Shown here: in pieces, positions 28,749 through 43,400 of the stretch
How the letters are laid out: each line of letters starts with the position of its first letter
Position numbering within the stretch: position 1 is the first letter of the stretch
Assembly (NCBI GenBank): GCA_023512835.1
Contig: CM042090.1
Location: forward strand, 22,596,148 to 22,660,147
Direction of reading: 5' to 3'
Source of the DNA: Taxillus chinensis
Taxonomy: Eukaryota; Streptophyta; Magnoliopsida; Santalales; Loranthaceae
Length of the DNA stretch: 64,000 nucleotides
Translations under genes and position numbers: made by a program
The notes under the pieces: model-generated
The model's database searches: none
The model's input: the letters and a program-made list of their open reading frames with translations, nothing else
Told to the model about the DNA's origin: nothing

Positions 28749-31598
28749 CTAATGACCACAGGGGAATAGATCATGTTAATTAAAGTAAAATTAACGACCC
28801 GGAAAACCCAGGATGCTAAAGTTGGCCTACGGACGCATTTTGTTTGGTGTAGGCGCCCCTCATCGCCTCACGTGGCCCCACTGTTCAGAGTTCGACCAAA
28901 CATCTTCAAATGCCTCGAAAAAGTGGTGGGTAGCCCTCCAAACCGTGCTTCATGAATCTTGGTCGGTCGCAAAGAAAACCCATTTGGAAAAATAAGAGCA
29001 CCCTGCACCGCGCCCAACTCTGGCGAGTGGCGACCACATCCACAATTATCCTTTTTTTTTTTTTTTTCTTTTTGTAGAACGCTTTGATCGCCGGGTGGAA
29101 GAATCTCTGTCCCCACTCCCAGTTTGGTCTCCGGATGAGGTCAGGGCTGGTGGGCTCGGATGAGGGTGACTGCGTGTAGAAAAGGCGAAGCCATTATTGC
29201 TGAGCAGTGAGTAGTTGTCTAGTCGAGGATTCAGATTCAGAGTAAAATATGGAAAACATGTAAAATATTTTTGTTAATCTCTCTCTCTCTCTCTAGCAAT
29301 AAATGAGATATGTGAGGAGGAAGGCTTTCAGAAACGGTTAAAACAGCCATTCAATTCAAATATCCCCGCCGTCATCGCAATTGATTGCAAATAGTAAAGC
29401 ACGCTTAGCACGAGGGACAAGAATACAGGTAGATGAGCGTTGCTATAGGTTTTTTAAAAAACTTATCAATATAATGCGCCAGTAGCCGGTGCTCTTTTTT
29501 GAAGTTGAACTAAATTAAATTTATGAGCTAGATAATGTTGTTCGTTTAAAAGAAATTATTCTGTATTAAACCAGTAAGACGTAGTAAAAATAAGTAAGTA
29601 AATATTTAATAAAATATAATTTTAAAATTACTTTAAAATTTTAAAATATATGATAAGTTAAAAATAAAACACTGTAAAGGTAAAATTTTTTTATTATATT
29701 ATAATTAATCATACAAAACATTCAAACTAATAACAACTCCAATAATAATATATATTTTTTTCATTTCTTCGAAGATGAATTTTTAACCCTCAACTCCAAT
29801 AATTATTTTCATTTTAACCATTTATGTATTTGTTTATTCTTTTCTTTCAATTGAATTTATATAAAAATTAATTGTTAAATTGCTATGAAATTTCATGAAT
29901 ATATTTATTAATACATAAATATTTTATCTAATAATTCTTTTAAATAAATATTAATAAAATATTAAAATAACAAAAGTTTGCACAATATGAAATCATTAGC
30001 CGAACCAAATTCACGCTCATAAGGGAGTGTTGAGGATTCAAAAGTCATGGTTGTGAGTGTTCAACGATAGCAATTTAGTGTAATATTGATAACGTTTTTA
30101 AAAAATAAAAATTTATATGTGGTAGTGCCTGAATCATAGTAATAAATCAAATTTTTATATACAATATTCCAATTACAAATAGATATAGATAGTTTTATAG
30201 GTTTTTTTTCATACATGAATTTTTTTATATGTAAATAGTCATTTTATAAATTTAAATTTAATACTAATCTTTAATTTTATTAAAATAATATTTTTTTTAT
30301 TTTATTTTAAAAACTTTACTCTCTTAATTAACCACGTGAAGAGAGACTAAATGTGATGAAAATAAATAATAATATTATATAATATAGAAAGTAAATAATC
30401 ACTTTTTGTAAATAAAGAGTGATTATAATATCTTTAAATGTGAAAAGACAATGAAGAATATATTGGAGTAATATTTTAATATTTAGTTTTATATATGAAG
30501 ATAATAAAGAGTCCCTTTAAATATTCTAAATTGGATTGTAAATAATAATTGTTTTTAATAGATAGAAATATCGTTAGTGCACGTTTTTTTCCATAAAAAA
30601 CAAGGCTAGCACATAGTTTCATATGATGGGGATCCAAAATTGATTCAGACTGATAAATCGAACAAAATCAAATTAAATAAATCTTTATAATTGATTTGGT
30701 TTATTTGGTTTGAAATTTTAGAAAATTGATATATTATTATTTTTTTACGGTCTAACCAATTTGAAATTATAATATATATTCAAAGACTTTATCTATGTCT
30801 ATTATTACCTAAGTCACTCGTAAATGCAATCATACTCTTCATGAATCCAAATTATTCATTGAAATTGTATTAAAAAAATTAATGTTAATGCATTTGTACA
30901 AGCATTAACAAACAGACCAAGAGTGCTAATGGAGGACAAATTGACCATTATTGATTCTATATATATTTACATAGTATTTAGCCAATGTACTATATAAAGT
31001 TATTAATTTATCAATTTCTATTTTTGTGATTTTTAATTGAGTGTTAACACTCATAAAAAAAACTAAGAAATCAAACAAAAAACTTTTGTACCAAACCAAA
31101 CAAAAACTTGGCGATTTTTCATATTTGTCAATTAATTTTGGTTTGTTATTTTTTAAAATTAAATATCTTTAATTCAGTTTTAAAATATTACATAGACCCG
31201 ATAGGTGCTTACTCATAGTTTCATAGGATATTTTGAAAATATTATTCCAAGTTGAAGACTATAACATTATTTGAACGTGAAGAGAGAATGAATAGTATGT
31301 TGGAACAATTTTTTAGCCTCCTATTTTAAGATAATATAAAATCTCTTGAAAATGTTCTAAATTCAATTGCAAATAATAAAAATTTGAATGGATAGAAATA
31401 TGTTATGCCCATAGTTTCAACAAGTTTACGTACCAATGAGGCCCATGAAAAACAAGGCTGGCCCATAGTTTCATAGGATGTCTTAAAAATGCTATTCCAA
31501 TTTGGTTAATCTGGGAATGCTGCTGCTGCTCTTTTATTCAACCGCGCAGGCTTGAGGCGTGTGTGGGGAGCTCTCGTCGTCGTCGTCGTCGTCTGCTG
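28749..31598. other. Intergenic region between GLR3.7-type gene and RPL6 gene
   Basis: 28.75-29.3 kb is the less AT-rich promoter/leader zone of the GLR3.7-type gene, with a (CT)n run at 29279-29294. 29.4-31.5 kb is AT-rich and contains a degenerate repeated module (see the repeat at 30335-31500). The final 50 bp is the RPL6 leader with a GTC/CGT trinucleotide run at about 31573-31594. No other gene is seen. Confidence 0.55.
30335..31500. repeat. Degenerate direct repeats upstream of RPL6
   Basis: A module containing CATAGTTTCATAGGAT or close variants occurs near 30612, 31215 and 31466. The first and third are preceded by ACAAGGCT-GC. A second block, beginning with a GTGAAxAGAxAATGAA motif and ending GATAGAAATATxxT, occurs at about 30440-30573 and again at about 31278-31405. 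The order and spacing of blocks suggest two or three tandem copies of a unit of about 0.8 kb, now diverged. Confidence 0.55.
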
Positions 31599-33195
31599 AT
31601 GATGGCTTCTTCAGTCACCTGCTCATTTCAAACCAGGTTAAACCTCCCTTTACATTTGATTTTTTTTAAAAAAAATCTTTAATCATTTAATCTCATACCC
31701 GTCCGTGTTTATGGAAACGGAAGCGCTACCGCCAAATGAGAGCCCTAAGGTTAATCAAATTAGGAATGATTTTTTTTTTTTTTATCTTTTTATGTTTACC
31801 TTAAACTCGACCCTAGTTATGAATCCCACTATTTCGCCTCTTGAAATCCCCCATACGTTTATCAAATTAGGTAGCAATTATAGTAAAGAGTTCGAATGTG
31901 TGTAGGAGTTTTTTCGTATCAGTTAGTTTTTTTCTTTTTTCTTTTTTTCATGTCGTGTTTTGTTTGTTCGTGTTTGGGGACAATCTCGTGTGAAATGTCT
32001 CAGCAACTTGAGATCCATGTTCTATGGCGAGAGACTCGGAGACTTTGCTCCGCCTGCTCCCATGGCTCGTGTTCGATTCTCGAGAAGGGCCGTGGAATGC
32101 AAGGAGTCAAGAATTGGAAAGCTGCCGATTGGAGTGCCATCCACTGTGACAGTCGTGTTGGAAGGCCAAGACCTGAAAGTGAAGGGTCCACTGGGAGAGC
32201 TTTCGAGAACTTACCCGCAAGAAGTGCTGCTGGAGAGGGAGGAATCTGGGGCTCTCAGGGTTAGAAAGGCAGTGGAAACTAGAAGGGCTCGGCAGATGCA
32301 TGGACTTTTCAGGTCAGCCTTTCTTTGTATCTTTTGTTGTTTGATTTCCCCACTACTACTATGTGGGGATATTTTGAGGATTAGCTTGAAATATTTGCTT
32401 GCATTCTGATTCAGATGAAGGGTTCCACTTTCTGATTCAGTTGACCAAGATTTTTGTTGAAACCTATTCAAGTAAATCTCATTATTACAGTTGGTATAAA
32501 GGAAAGGATAGTAAATGTTATCCCTTGTTAATGTCATCCAAGGTATCTGGCAATAATACATTAGTTATATTTTTTTCCCAAACATGGGGTGTATAAGGAA
32601 ATCCCAAGACACACTGTTGTATTACTCAATTATTTAACTTACCAAATAATTCTATAACATTAGTTAATCATTACCAAATCTCATCATTTGTAATACCGTT
32701 GTAAATAGTTTGACACCACACCGCATTAGATAATATGAATATAGTTTGACTCTTGGCTGGACCCTTTACGACCATTAAGCTTGGTTGGAACCCGTTGCAG
32801 GTGATCTTTTAACTTCATTCGATAAAATATCAATGGCCACTATGCTTATCAGATGTGATTGTCTCAGGACCCTCACCAACAACATGGTCTTGGGCGTATC
32901 GAAGGGTTTTGAGAAGAAACTTCAGTTGGTTGGGGTTGGATATCGTGCAACGGTGGAAGGAAAAGAAGTGGTTTTGAATCTTGGGTTCTCACACCCAGTC
33001 CGGCTGGAAATTCCTGATGGCATAGGGGTGAAGGTTGAAGAGAACACAAGGATTACAGTTAGTGGGTATGATAAGTGTGCTGTCGGTGACTTCGCCGCAT
33101 CCATTAGGAAATGGAGACCCCCGGAGCCATACAAAGGCAAGGGTGTGAGGTATGTGGACGAATTGGTACGAAGAAAAGAGGCGAAGAAGAAGTAG
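31599..33195 (+). CDS. RPL6: Plastid 50S ribosomal protein L6 (bL6c/uL6c), nuclear-encoded
   Basis: Three exons: 31599..31636, 32004..32312 and 32868..33195, giving 224 residues (223 from the second ATG, which matches the usual MASS start). L6 binds 23S rRNA near the base of the L7/L12 stalk. The first ~52 residues ([16 protein letters not shown] through FSRRAV) are hydroxylated and basic, as in plastid transit peptides. The mature part starts [16 protein letters not shown] and contains [50 protein letters not shown] and the C-terminal signature [16 protein letters not shown]. This matches the family of Arabidopsis EMB2394. Both introns use GT-AG. The second intron splits the codon for Arg in GLFRT. 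Confidence 0.94.
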
Positions 33196-34465
33196 TAATA
33201 TGTAATGTACTTTTTTTTTTTCACTTTTTCATGGTAACTAGTACTGTTCATGTGAACACATTTATATGATGCCTTAACAGTTTCAAACATCCTTCTGCAC
33301 AAGCAATGAGGTCACCAACATTTGGGAAGGAATCATCAAAAGTGACCTAAGCAAACACTAACACCGCCAGCCCATGTGGGAGGTAAAGAGATAAACCTTG
33401 CCCGTGGTACCTCACGCGGTTTTGGCACCAATATTTTACGTCATTGCATTGAAAATAATCCAAATTTTTTACTATGGTCTTCTCTGGTGGGCCGGACAGT
33501 GACACGTATAACCATGCCATAAATTATCCATTAAACACCGGTATGAAATTCGTTGAAATTTGTCAACTTCTTACAAGTCAAAAGATTGAAATTCGTTAGC
33601 TAAGGTCAGAGCTTTCTTCCCTTCCCAACAGTTATGCCTGTGAAATTTCGACTATGGAAAGAATTATTAGCACTGTGGCCGAACACTGGTCAATACTATA
33701 GTTGCATTAATGTTGCAGCAACGCCAACAGTAGTCCGGATAAGGGGCTGAAACCGAAAACAAGGGCGGATACATCTACTAAGAGTAAACGAGATGGTTAA
33801 GAACACCAACTCAACCTCACAAACACCTGATAACCCAAGGCCTCTTTCTGACTAAAAGTTTAAAGAACAAAAATTGAAAAAATTGAAAAAACCAAATAGA
33901 TTAAATATTTTCTCCCCATAACCCCAGGACAAAGTTACATTCGTTAACAATTCTCTCGTCTTATCATTTGTAACCCAAAGATTCACACCGAACTTACAAA
34001 GGCTATCGGCGGAAAACCTCCATCGGATATTCAGAAAATGCGACACATCAAGCAATGATGATACAACAAATTGAGTTCGTAAGCAAGCATTAGCTCTAGA
34101 ATGGCAACATAAGCATCCATTCAATTTTTGGGGGGAAGGGATCAGCTTTGTCAGGCACGCTGTACATAATCAACAGGCAACTGGAAATAAATTTAAGAAC
34201 TTTAACATACGGTAACCAATGATTATTATATATTACAGGAAAACGAATCATGAAGGGGGGAAGATCGGGGGTACAAAGCCTCTTAAGCAGCAAAATTGAA
34301 TTTCGTTGATAAACTGAATAAACCAGCGGCCGAACACATGGCCTTCAACTTTATTTTCAAAAATGAAAAAAAAAAATTATTTCCTTCTCAAATTTTACAA
34401 TATAATTTAAACATCAAAATTGACGCAGTAATCTATATCTGGCGCGATGAAAATTCAAATGTATA
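33196..34465. other. Convergent 3' region between RPL6 and aconitase
   Basis: The two genes converge here. No additional gene is supported. The sequence from about 33850 to 34465 is likely aconitase 3' untranslated region, and 33196-33300 is likely RPL6 3' untranslated region. Confidence 0.5.
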
Positions 34466-37400
34466 CTACTTGATCAGATTGCGAATAACGTACGGCAGTA
34501 TACCTCCATGATTGAAGTACGCCAATTCCACCTGCAGAAGCAAATTAAAAGCAATGTTAATCCTTAAAAACGTCTAGTCCTACCAAAAACACAGTAACGC
34601 GAATTATGACTACAGACCATGTTTTAATATGCCGATCGTGTTTAATGAAACAAAAATTCTATCTTTTATTACAAAAAACAACTTTATGCATAAAATACTT
34701 TCAAAATTAAAATTCCAAATTGGAAAGTCAACGAGTAAAAACTCCGTTACAAGCCATGAAAACTCCGCGCAATGATGTTGCATGATTAGACCAAAACCTT
34801 GTTTGTGTCACACTGATGGCTTACGCAGGGCGCTTATAACTACTACTTGCTTAAGAGTAAACTGCATCAAGCGTTGTAGTTTTTGTACATATACTCAAAT
34901 CATGACGTAAAGAAAATAAACCAAGCTGATGAAACAAGCATGATCAACTACTACTCACTACAGGTGAGCGTTTATTCTAAACCGTTTATGAAAAACTATG
35001 AAATCGGCTCAATAAAAATATTATTTCCATATTCCTAACAAACAAACATACATAAAATGTTTAAATAGTTTTAAACTCACAACCATGTTCATTAATTTCT
35101 GAAAATTATTCAAAAATATTATTCATTAATATCATTTTGTAATTGTTTATATATTCATATTGTCTATAACAAACAATAATTGACTAAGTGTATAAAATTA
35201 TAAATCTAAATTAATGAGTTATTATAATCTTTTTATACTTTTTAAACAACCTATATAGCATAATATAATTAATAATTAACATTTATTATATCACATTTTT
35301 TGAACTTTAATTTCATAAAAATAGAGATAATAACCCAATCATTTGTATTAAATTTTATAAAAAATATTAATATAATCTTAACTTATATTTATATTCAATA
35401 TTTTAAACACATAAAACCAAATTGTTACAAAATTAAAATTTGAATATTAAAATACTCATTTATTATCATATCATAAATAATAAGTTTGATTAAATAGGCA
35501 TGCAAACAAATGTAGAGCTGTTTGTCTGACAGACTGACAGCATCATTTACGAACCTTATTTGCAAGTATGTTTTCTAAACTGTTTGTCAATATTAACGAG
35601 AGGTTCAGAAAGATTAACAAGAACATAAACACTCATTTAAATTTCAAACTTAATTGGATTCGCTAAAGAAGTTTAGCAAACAAATATGAACAATTCGCTA
35701 TCAGCTCAATTTGTTTAAAATCCTATCTATAACCAAAACCACCAAACCATCAATTTTAGTATCTATAGAAAAGCTACCAAACTGACTTTGCAGTGTGGAA
35801 AAGCCTTGAAAAGAAAGTGCCATTCAAAATTTTCCCTCAAGAAGTTCTGCAAGTTATTTTCTAGACCCTATGAGGTAAGAATCAGAGCTACTACAATTGG
35901 AAAGAAAATCAGTCATGTTATTATCAACAAAAAACATATAAGCAACAAGCATTATAAACAGCATATCACAGAGGAACATTAGTATTGAAAAAAAAAAAGG
36001 CACCTCAGTGTCAAAGCGAGCTGTCACAGTGAAAGATTTTCCGGTGTTGGTAGTAACAGTAACATCTTGGCCAGGTCTAATGTCACTGACTTTGGTCGGG
36101 AGGTCAATTGTGTATCGTTCATGACCAGTCAATCCAAGGGTGTCTGCATCATCACCAGCCTTGAAACAAAGCGGAATAATACCCATTCCCACCAAATTGC
36201 TGCGATGAATCCTCTCAAAACTTTTTGCAATCACTGCTTTCACTCCCTATCACCGCACAGATATTTATGATAAATGAAAAATATAAGCTGAGCCACAAGC
36301 ACCCCAACAAAAGAAGATTGAGGACATTTGTAGAAGTCATATCATAAGCACGCTTACCTGCAACATTGGGCCCTTGGCAGCCCAATCTCGAGAGCTTCCA
36401 CTTCCATACTCTGCTCCAGCCAGGATGATAGTGTCCTGTCCTGCGGCCTTGTATTTCTGATATATCATAGTGATCACAGTGGTCAGTAAGTTCGCTTTAG
36501 TCAGCCACCAATATTTACACTTCAACACATAATCCACAATAAACAATTGTAGATTAGCAAGGTCAACACTCAAACTAATAGAATGTCCATTTTGTAAATT
36601 TAGTAATACACCAGTGGTCTAGTATAGTTAATAATTGTATGAGTAGTAGCTCGTAAATTAAACTACCAAACCAAGTTTGTTCCTTGTGTACGATGTGAAG
36701 GTGTACTGATAATTCAGCATTATGAAGGTTATTTTATACTGCTAATCAAATATGTACAGAGGATAACTGCATTTGATAACTTGTAAAAATATAAAAGGGA
36801 AATTCTTTTCTTTGCGCATAATGTGAGGGTACATGTGCGTTACATAAACATCATAAGTCTTTAAAATTGTGGCGGAGTCGATGAGTGCTTGGCTTGTAAG
36901 ATTAGAACCGTTCATCTTAAAGTTATGGGAAATATCACAACTCCTATCACCTCCACAATAAAAACTGGGAATGCCAAAAAAAATGAATTATAATAATATT
37001 AAACACAGATTTTTTAACATGGCAGACTCACCATTGCTGCGTCATAAACAGAGAGTTTCTCTCCTGTTGGTATATGAAGTGTCTTTGGCCCGACTTCACC
37101 TTTCAAAAGTTTGTTAACAAGGCGTATATTCGCAAAGGTTCCTCTTGCCATTATTTCATCATTGCCACGGCGACTGCCATAAGAATTGAAGTCTTTGCGA
37201 TCCACTCCACGCTCACCAAGATACTTTGCAGCAGGACTGTCTTTGTTGATGCTCCCTGCAGGGGAAATATGATCTGTTGTGATACTGTCACCAAAGTTCA
37301 GCAAGCAGTAAGCATCTTTTACTCCATGAGGCCCAGGAGGATTCATAGTCATGTTCTTGAAATATGGAGGCTCATGAATATATGTTGAGGTTGGGTCCCA

Positions 37401-40400
37401 TGAGTACATGGTAGTAGAAGGCACTGATAGGTCATTCCACATGGGGTTGCCCTTTGTTATTGCCTCATATGTGCTCCTGAACATATCAGGCAACACGCTA
37501 GATTGAACAACCTACACCATAAACCATAGGTACCAGAAGTTAAAATTAATTTCAAATCACCATAATCCTGCAGAAGAATAGTAATTATGACAGTAAACCT
37601 CTGCAATTTCCTCGGTAGAAGGCCAAATGTCTCTGAAAAAGATACTTTTCCCATCCTTCCCTGTTCCTATTGGATCCTTATTGAAGTCAATGTCAACCTG
37701 AAAATAATCAAAAAAAATTATGCCACTACGGTGATCGATCATGGCCTAGATATGACAATAAGGCCAAATATTTAGGCATCACGGTCTAGAAAGTCAGTAG
37801 AGATGAGAGCTATACAGAAGTAGGATATTGAGTAGGCTATCAAAAAGGTGTAATATATTAATCTCATGTTGTTTCAAGCTCTTACATCTACTTAAGAACA
37901 TTCCCAAACAATTCAATATAATTTAAATTTTTTATAATCCATAATAATTATCAATTATGTAATTTTAAGAAAATAATTCTGCATTCTATTATACCGTGCC
38001 AGCAAGGGCATATGCGACGACTAAAGGAGGTGAAGCAAGGTAGTTAGCTCTTGTCAAAGCGTGAACACGACCCTCAAAATTACGGTTCCCAGAAAGCACA
38101 GCAGCTGCAACAATGTCTGGAAAAGAAGGAAACAATGGCAAGAGATTGGACAATTGAATGGGTAGTCTTTTGTAATGTTAGATCAAATCACAAGTCATGA
38201 TGCCAAAGTTTGCTGCCACGGTACCCTTTTCGGATATTGCAGATGCAACTGATTCATCCAACTCTCCTGAATTTCCAATGCAAGTTGTGCATCCATATCC
38301 AACAATATTGAAGCCCTGCTGATTTAAGTACTTCTGCAATCCACTGCATCAATAGAAAGAAGATATAAGAACGCAAGTTCCCCCTAGAAGTTAAGCAACT
38401 GAAGAGGGTTTCAGAGAGTAAGATTTAGTTAAGAATTGAAGCATTTAGTGTAAAATTATACTTGAAAAAAGTAAGCACCTTTTGAGTAAGTATTTTGTAA
38501 CTACTCCTGAGCCGGGGGCAAGACTTGTCTTTACCCATGGCTTCACCTGGTGAACAATTAATGCAAAAGAATTAAGAACATATTTCTAGTTAGTTCATAA
38601 ACACAATTCAATCAATTAAAACAAAAGGGAATGGGAATTGACAATGTCAAGAATAGCTAAGAGTTTCTAGGATTTGAGATGTTCAACACAGATAACCAAG
38701 CTAACCTGCAAACCCATTTCACAGGCCTTTTTTGCTACCAGAGCAGCACCAAGCATAACACTAGGATTTGATGTATTTGTACAGCTAGTGATTGCAGCAA
38801 TCACGACACTTCCATGCCTAAGTTCTGCTGGTTGTCCGTGGAAGGTGAATCTTGAAACTTTGCCTTGTTCCTCTTTTGGTACACAGAAACCCTGCATTAT
38901 ATATGGTACAATACAACAATTTAATAGTAACAAGGTTTAGGAAAAATAAAACTACGAATATACACACTATAAACATTGACAATTTAATTGATAATTTCTA
39001 GTACATATTAGTGTTTAATGAAAAATAAATATGATAAAAACCCATGTAATTGGATTAAATGTTACAACAGTGAGAAATTGCTTGTGTGTGAGGGCAGACC
39101 AGCAAAGCATAACCAAGAACATCCAGATTCATCACAAAGCACATTAATCACATCCAAATGACAAGAATCTTGATATGTGCAATTGACTCACCTTGAATCC
39201 AACTTTGTTATCAAGACAAGAATGCCAGTCAGCCTTCATTTCCTTCAACAGAACCCGGTCATGAGGTCTGACAAGAATATGATATGTAATATGACGTTAA
39301 ATGAAAATTTCAAAAACTGAAGTAACCAACATCACACTGTGAGTCCTAAACCACAAAGCACACACCTTTTTGGTCCGGAAACACAAGGTTCAACTTCAGC
39401 AAGATCCAATTGTAGATAAGATGAGTATACTTTGTCTATTTGAGGCTGAAAGTGAAAATTACATATACAATGAAATTACAGAGAACTCATCAACATGCAT
39501 TTCATACTCGAAACTTGAATTGGTACAGGAGAGTCTCACTTGCTTATAGTCAACAAACATGTTGTTTGCACGCAAATATGCTTCCACCATTGCCACCTGC
39601 ATATTTAAAAAAATAAGTACTAAAATTATTCACACAATGGACATAAAATTAAGCTCATGGGTCAGTGAGTTGTAATACTCACAGTCTCATCACTTCTCCC
39701 AGTTAACTTAAGATACTGCAAGGTGACATGATCAACTGGGAAGAACCCCATAGTTGCCCCATACTCAGGAGACATATTTGCAATAGTGGCTCTATCAGCT
39801 AATGACAGTTCACTCATACCATCCCCTGCACAGAAACGGCAGATTACAAAATTGCAGTATGGTTTAAAAGCTAGAAACCTAGAAGAGAAAATCACAAAAA
39901 TAAATAAATAAATATAATAATTCAGTAGCTCATTATTATGTGAGTACAAAAAAGAAAAAGAGTTGACTTAAGAACCAATTTAAATTAGGAGCTCCATTGT
40001 GATAAATTAAAGGGTGGATGTAGCCAAGTGGATCAAGGCAGTGGATTGTGAATCCACTATGCGCGGGTTTAATTCCCGTCGATCGCCTACCTGTCATACT
40101 GTTGCTGAGCAGTTTTGGGATATAAAACGAACCTCCCCAGTTCTCTTCAGAAAATTCACTTCAACTATTCCAACAAACTACAGTTGTTGAAGAGAAATAT
40201 CCAAATTTAAGGTATATGTAGTTAAGAACCGCTTCTAGTTATAGGTGGAATGGCGAAGTTTGGTTTCAAACAAGAAGTATGCCATGCTAATGTGCCTTGG
40301 ATGATCCACATCTCGGGATCAGGCGCTGATGAACACATTAAACTATCCATGTGGCACAACGACGCAATTCTTAGAGGAGCACTCTACCACTGAACTAATA

Positions 40401-43400
40401 GCCCGTTGCAAGGACCGCTACTACAAACAGTACTAGACCCTTGATCGTGAAATATCGATGTATGCTAGTTGAAATGGTAAACAAGATAATAGTTTAAGAA
40501 GAGATTAAAATTTAAAGAGATAAATAGTCATTTCTATTTCTTTTCACTTCAAATTTCATTTTTTTGACATTAATTCAATACCAAGATAGATGTTCAAAAC
40601 ACCTGGCTGGCCCAAACAGATTATTACAATTTTGAACCAACCGGCTTAAAAAATCAGAAGCTCATCATTTTAAGGTGTCATTAGATTTTGACTGAAAGAA
40701 TCCAAATGCCAGGTGTCTAATTTGTTCAGACACGAGTCATTTAGGTAACATTTGTTTCCTCTACATTGGTCTGAATTTGGGCCAAATGTAATCTCAAATA
40801 AGTATGTTTGGTTCTAAATTGGATTCTGTCTGGAAAGGTCAGAGTAATGTATGTTTTAGAGGGGGGTTTGGGGGGGGGGAGTTTTTATTAAAAAAAAAAA
40901 AAAAAACCCACCAAAAAATAAAAAAAACCAAACTTAAGATTTTTGTCTTTTTTTGGAAGAATGTAGCAGCCATCCACCCACCCCAAGACCTATCCTGATC
41001 TTTCAACCCGTCCCATCTTTACTCGAAAATCAGCCAGAAAATTCAACCATTTTATTCCTCTTGTTCTCTCATCTTCTCTTCGTAAGCTTCACCATGGGCT
41101 TGGCCGAGGCAGTAGTAGCGGCACCACCACAATAGCCAGCAACAACAACATTTTGGAGTAGCTCTAACAATACAATCTCATAGGCAAGATTGTGAAAAGA
41201 AGGCATGGCCTTGCATTCCTCACAAAATACAAATTACCGTCATGTGATGGCAATTCCATTGCTATCAAGAAGTTAAAGCTATCAAAGGACAGTGATAGCA
41301 TAGTATCTCCTCTTTTGTGATTGGCAAGATTTTGGTCCAATTCCTTAATCTCCATCTCAATTTTTTATTTTTCTCACATTTTTTGTTTGCATACAGAATC
41401 AATTAAGGTTGATGTGGTGATTGCTAGAATCTTCATTGCTGTTATCATTCTTGGAGATAAAGAGGAAGTCACCGCTGGGAATTTTGGCCAGTTAGGGTTT
41501 CAAATGGGAAAAGACAATGGAAAATCATTTTTTGGATCTAATTTGAAATAAAATAATTTAAATATCCTTATACAAATATAAACAAACAAGGGTAAAATTC
41601 AGTAGTCAGATTCACATAACATCATCTTAAGATTTTAGTTGACTTCAAACATCAAAATTAGAGTTTAGATCTAAAATTTCAGTAAACTAAACATAACCTA
41701 AAACTGCCTAGTTTGAATAGCTAAATGATGGCAGGCTATATGCTTCTAAATTCTAACTATATCTAGTTGGCCCAGCCAAATCTCCTTTTGTCCTAAGAAG
41801 AAAATGGTAATTTGATTTTTAAACTTGTTTGGAGTTAGTTGTTATGTAGTGTGCCTAACTATGTCTCGTAGGCTCAACAATTTTTAAAAATGGTTTAAAA
41901 TCAAATAAAATTGATTTGCATACGAATTGAACTTTTGACCTATAAAACTAGTATGGCAGCCACTGCACTACATGATCAATTGATATTTTTAATTAAACAT
42001 GCTTAATTAACATTAATATATTAATTATACTAGCTATTAATTTAAACATTAAGTATACCTAGATAATACATTAGTTATACCAAATTATTATTAAAAATTT
42101 GAAATTATCCATTAACCAAACCGCTTTTTATCCTTTTAAAGAAAAAAATCATAGCTTGATTTAAAGCTTGTTCTGAGTTAGTTTGCTATGTAGTATTTGA
42201 TGGATTGATTTAAAAAGCCATTATTCATTCTTTGAATGCAAAAGATTTATAACGTTTGTGAATTACATATTATTTTGCACATTATTATAATTTTTCATAC
42301 AATCATGAATTTAAAAATGATAAAACTAGAAATTGCACTTATTCATACATTGACAATCAAAAAATTAAAATTATTCAGCATTCACCAAATTACCTACAAG
42401 AAAATTCAGCACTCAGTTCTCTTTCAGCATTCAGTACTAAGTACAAACAAAAAAAAACACCTAGTATATATAAAGGTCATTATCAAAAATGGTCAAAGTA
42501 AAAGGAAAGAGGTATCATGGTTGAAATGATAAACAAAGAGATTAAACAAATATTCAAGTGTGTATATAAAGGTTATTACATAAAATGATCAAAGTAAAAG
42601 CAAAGACGTGTCTGATAGTTGAAAATGATAAACATGAAAATAGTTAGATCTAACATAGAGATTAAAGTTTAAAGAGAAAAAGTCTTCTCTATTTCTTTTC
42701 ACTTCGAATTTCACTTTTTCAAATTCATTCAATATCAAGATAAATGTTCAGAACCTCTACTTGAACCAAACAGCTTATTAAGATTTTGAAAAAGGTAACC
42801 ATAGAATTTAAGCTAAAAGCCATGCAGTGTTGCAGCTGAGTGAAAATGAACATACCATAAAATTCAACAAATTTTCCAACAACACCATGCTTCCTAAGCA
42901 TTTGTGTCACGGTCAAAACCAGGTCAGTCGCAGTGACGCCGTTATGCAACTTTCCAGATAACTTGAAGCCAACAACACCAGGCAAAACCATGCTCATGGG
43001 CTGTTATGACCAAAAAATAATGAGAAGCAGAAATGCAGCATAAGTCCATATGCACAGAGTACAAGAAATAAATAGAATCAAGGTTCAAACAAAAGAAACC
43101 ATCACAAGTTATACTATAATTATGCAGTTCAAGAAATTTCACATTACATTATGAGAATTTAAAATAATGATAGCAGATTAACTTTAGCAAAAAGGAAAAA
43201 GTGACAGAGGATTGATCATATCCATAGAATTAGTAACCTGGCCAAGCATTGCTGCCTCTGCTTCAATGCCTCCAACTCCCCAGCCAGCAACCCCTAAACC
43301 ATCAATCATAGTTGTATGGGAATCAGTTCCCACGACACTATCCGGGTAGAGTACGCCATCATTGTTGAAGACAACCCGTCCTAGATACTCAAGATTAACC

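Noticed and set aside
31896..32264. 122-codon plus-strand frame overlapping RPL6 exon 2
   Set aside because: It is another frame over the L6 exon. The L6 frame gives clear homology and joins correctly to exons 1 and 3.
36661..36900. Possible additional aconitase exon between 36457 and 37031
   Set aside because: The flanking exons join in frame as YDAAM followed by KYKAAGQ, which matches the family without any intervening residues.
40014..40087. Functional nuclear tRNA-His gene
   Set aside because: The sequence follows plastid trnH, not a nuclear tRNA-His, has an acceptor-stem mismatch, and is accompanied by a trnI fragment, so it is organelle-derived DNA.
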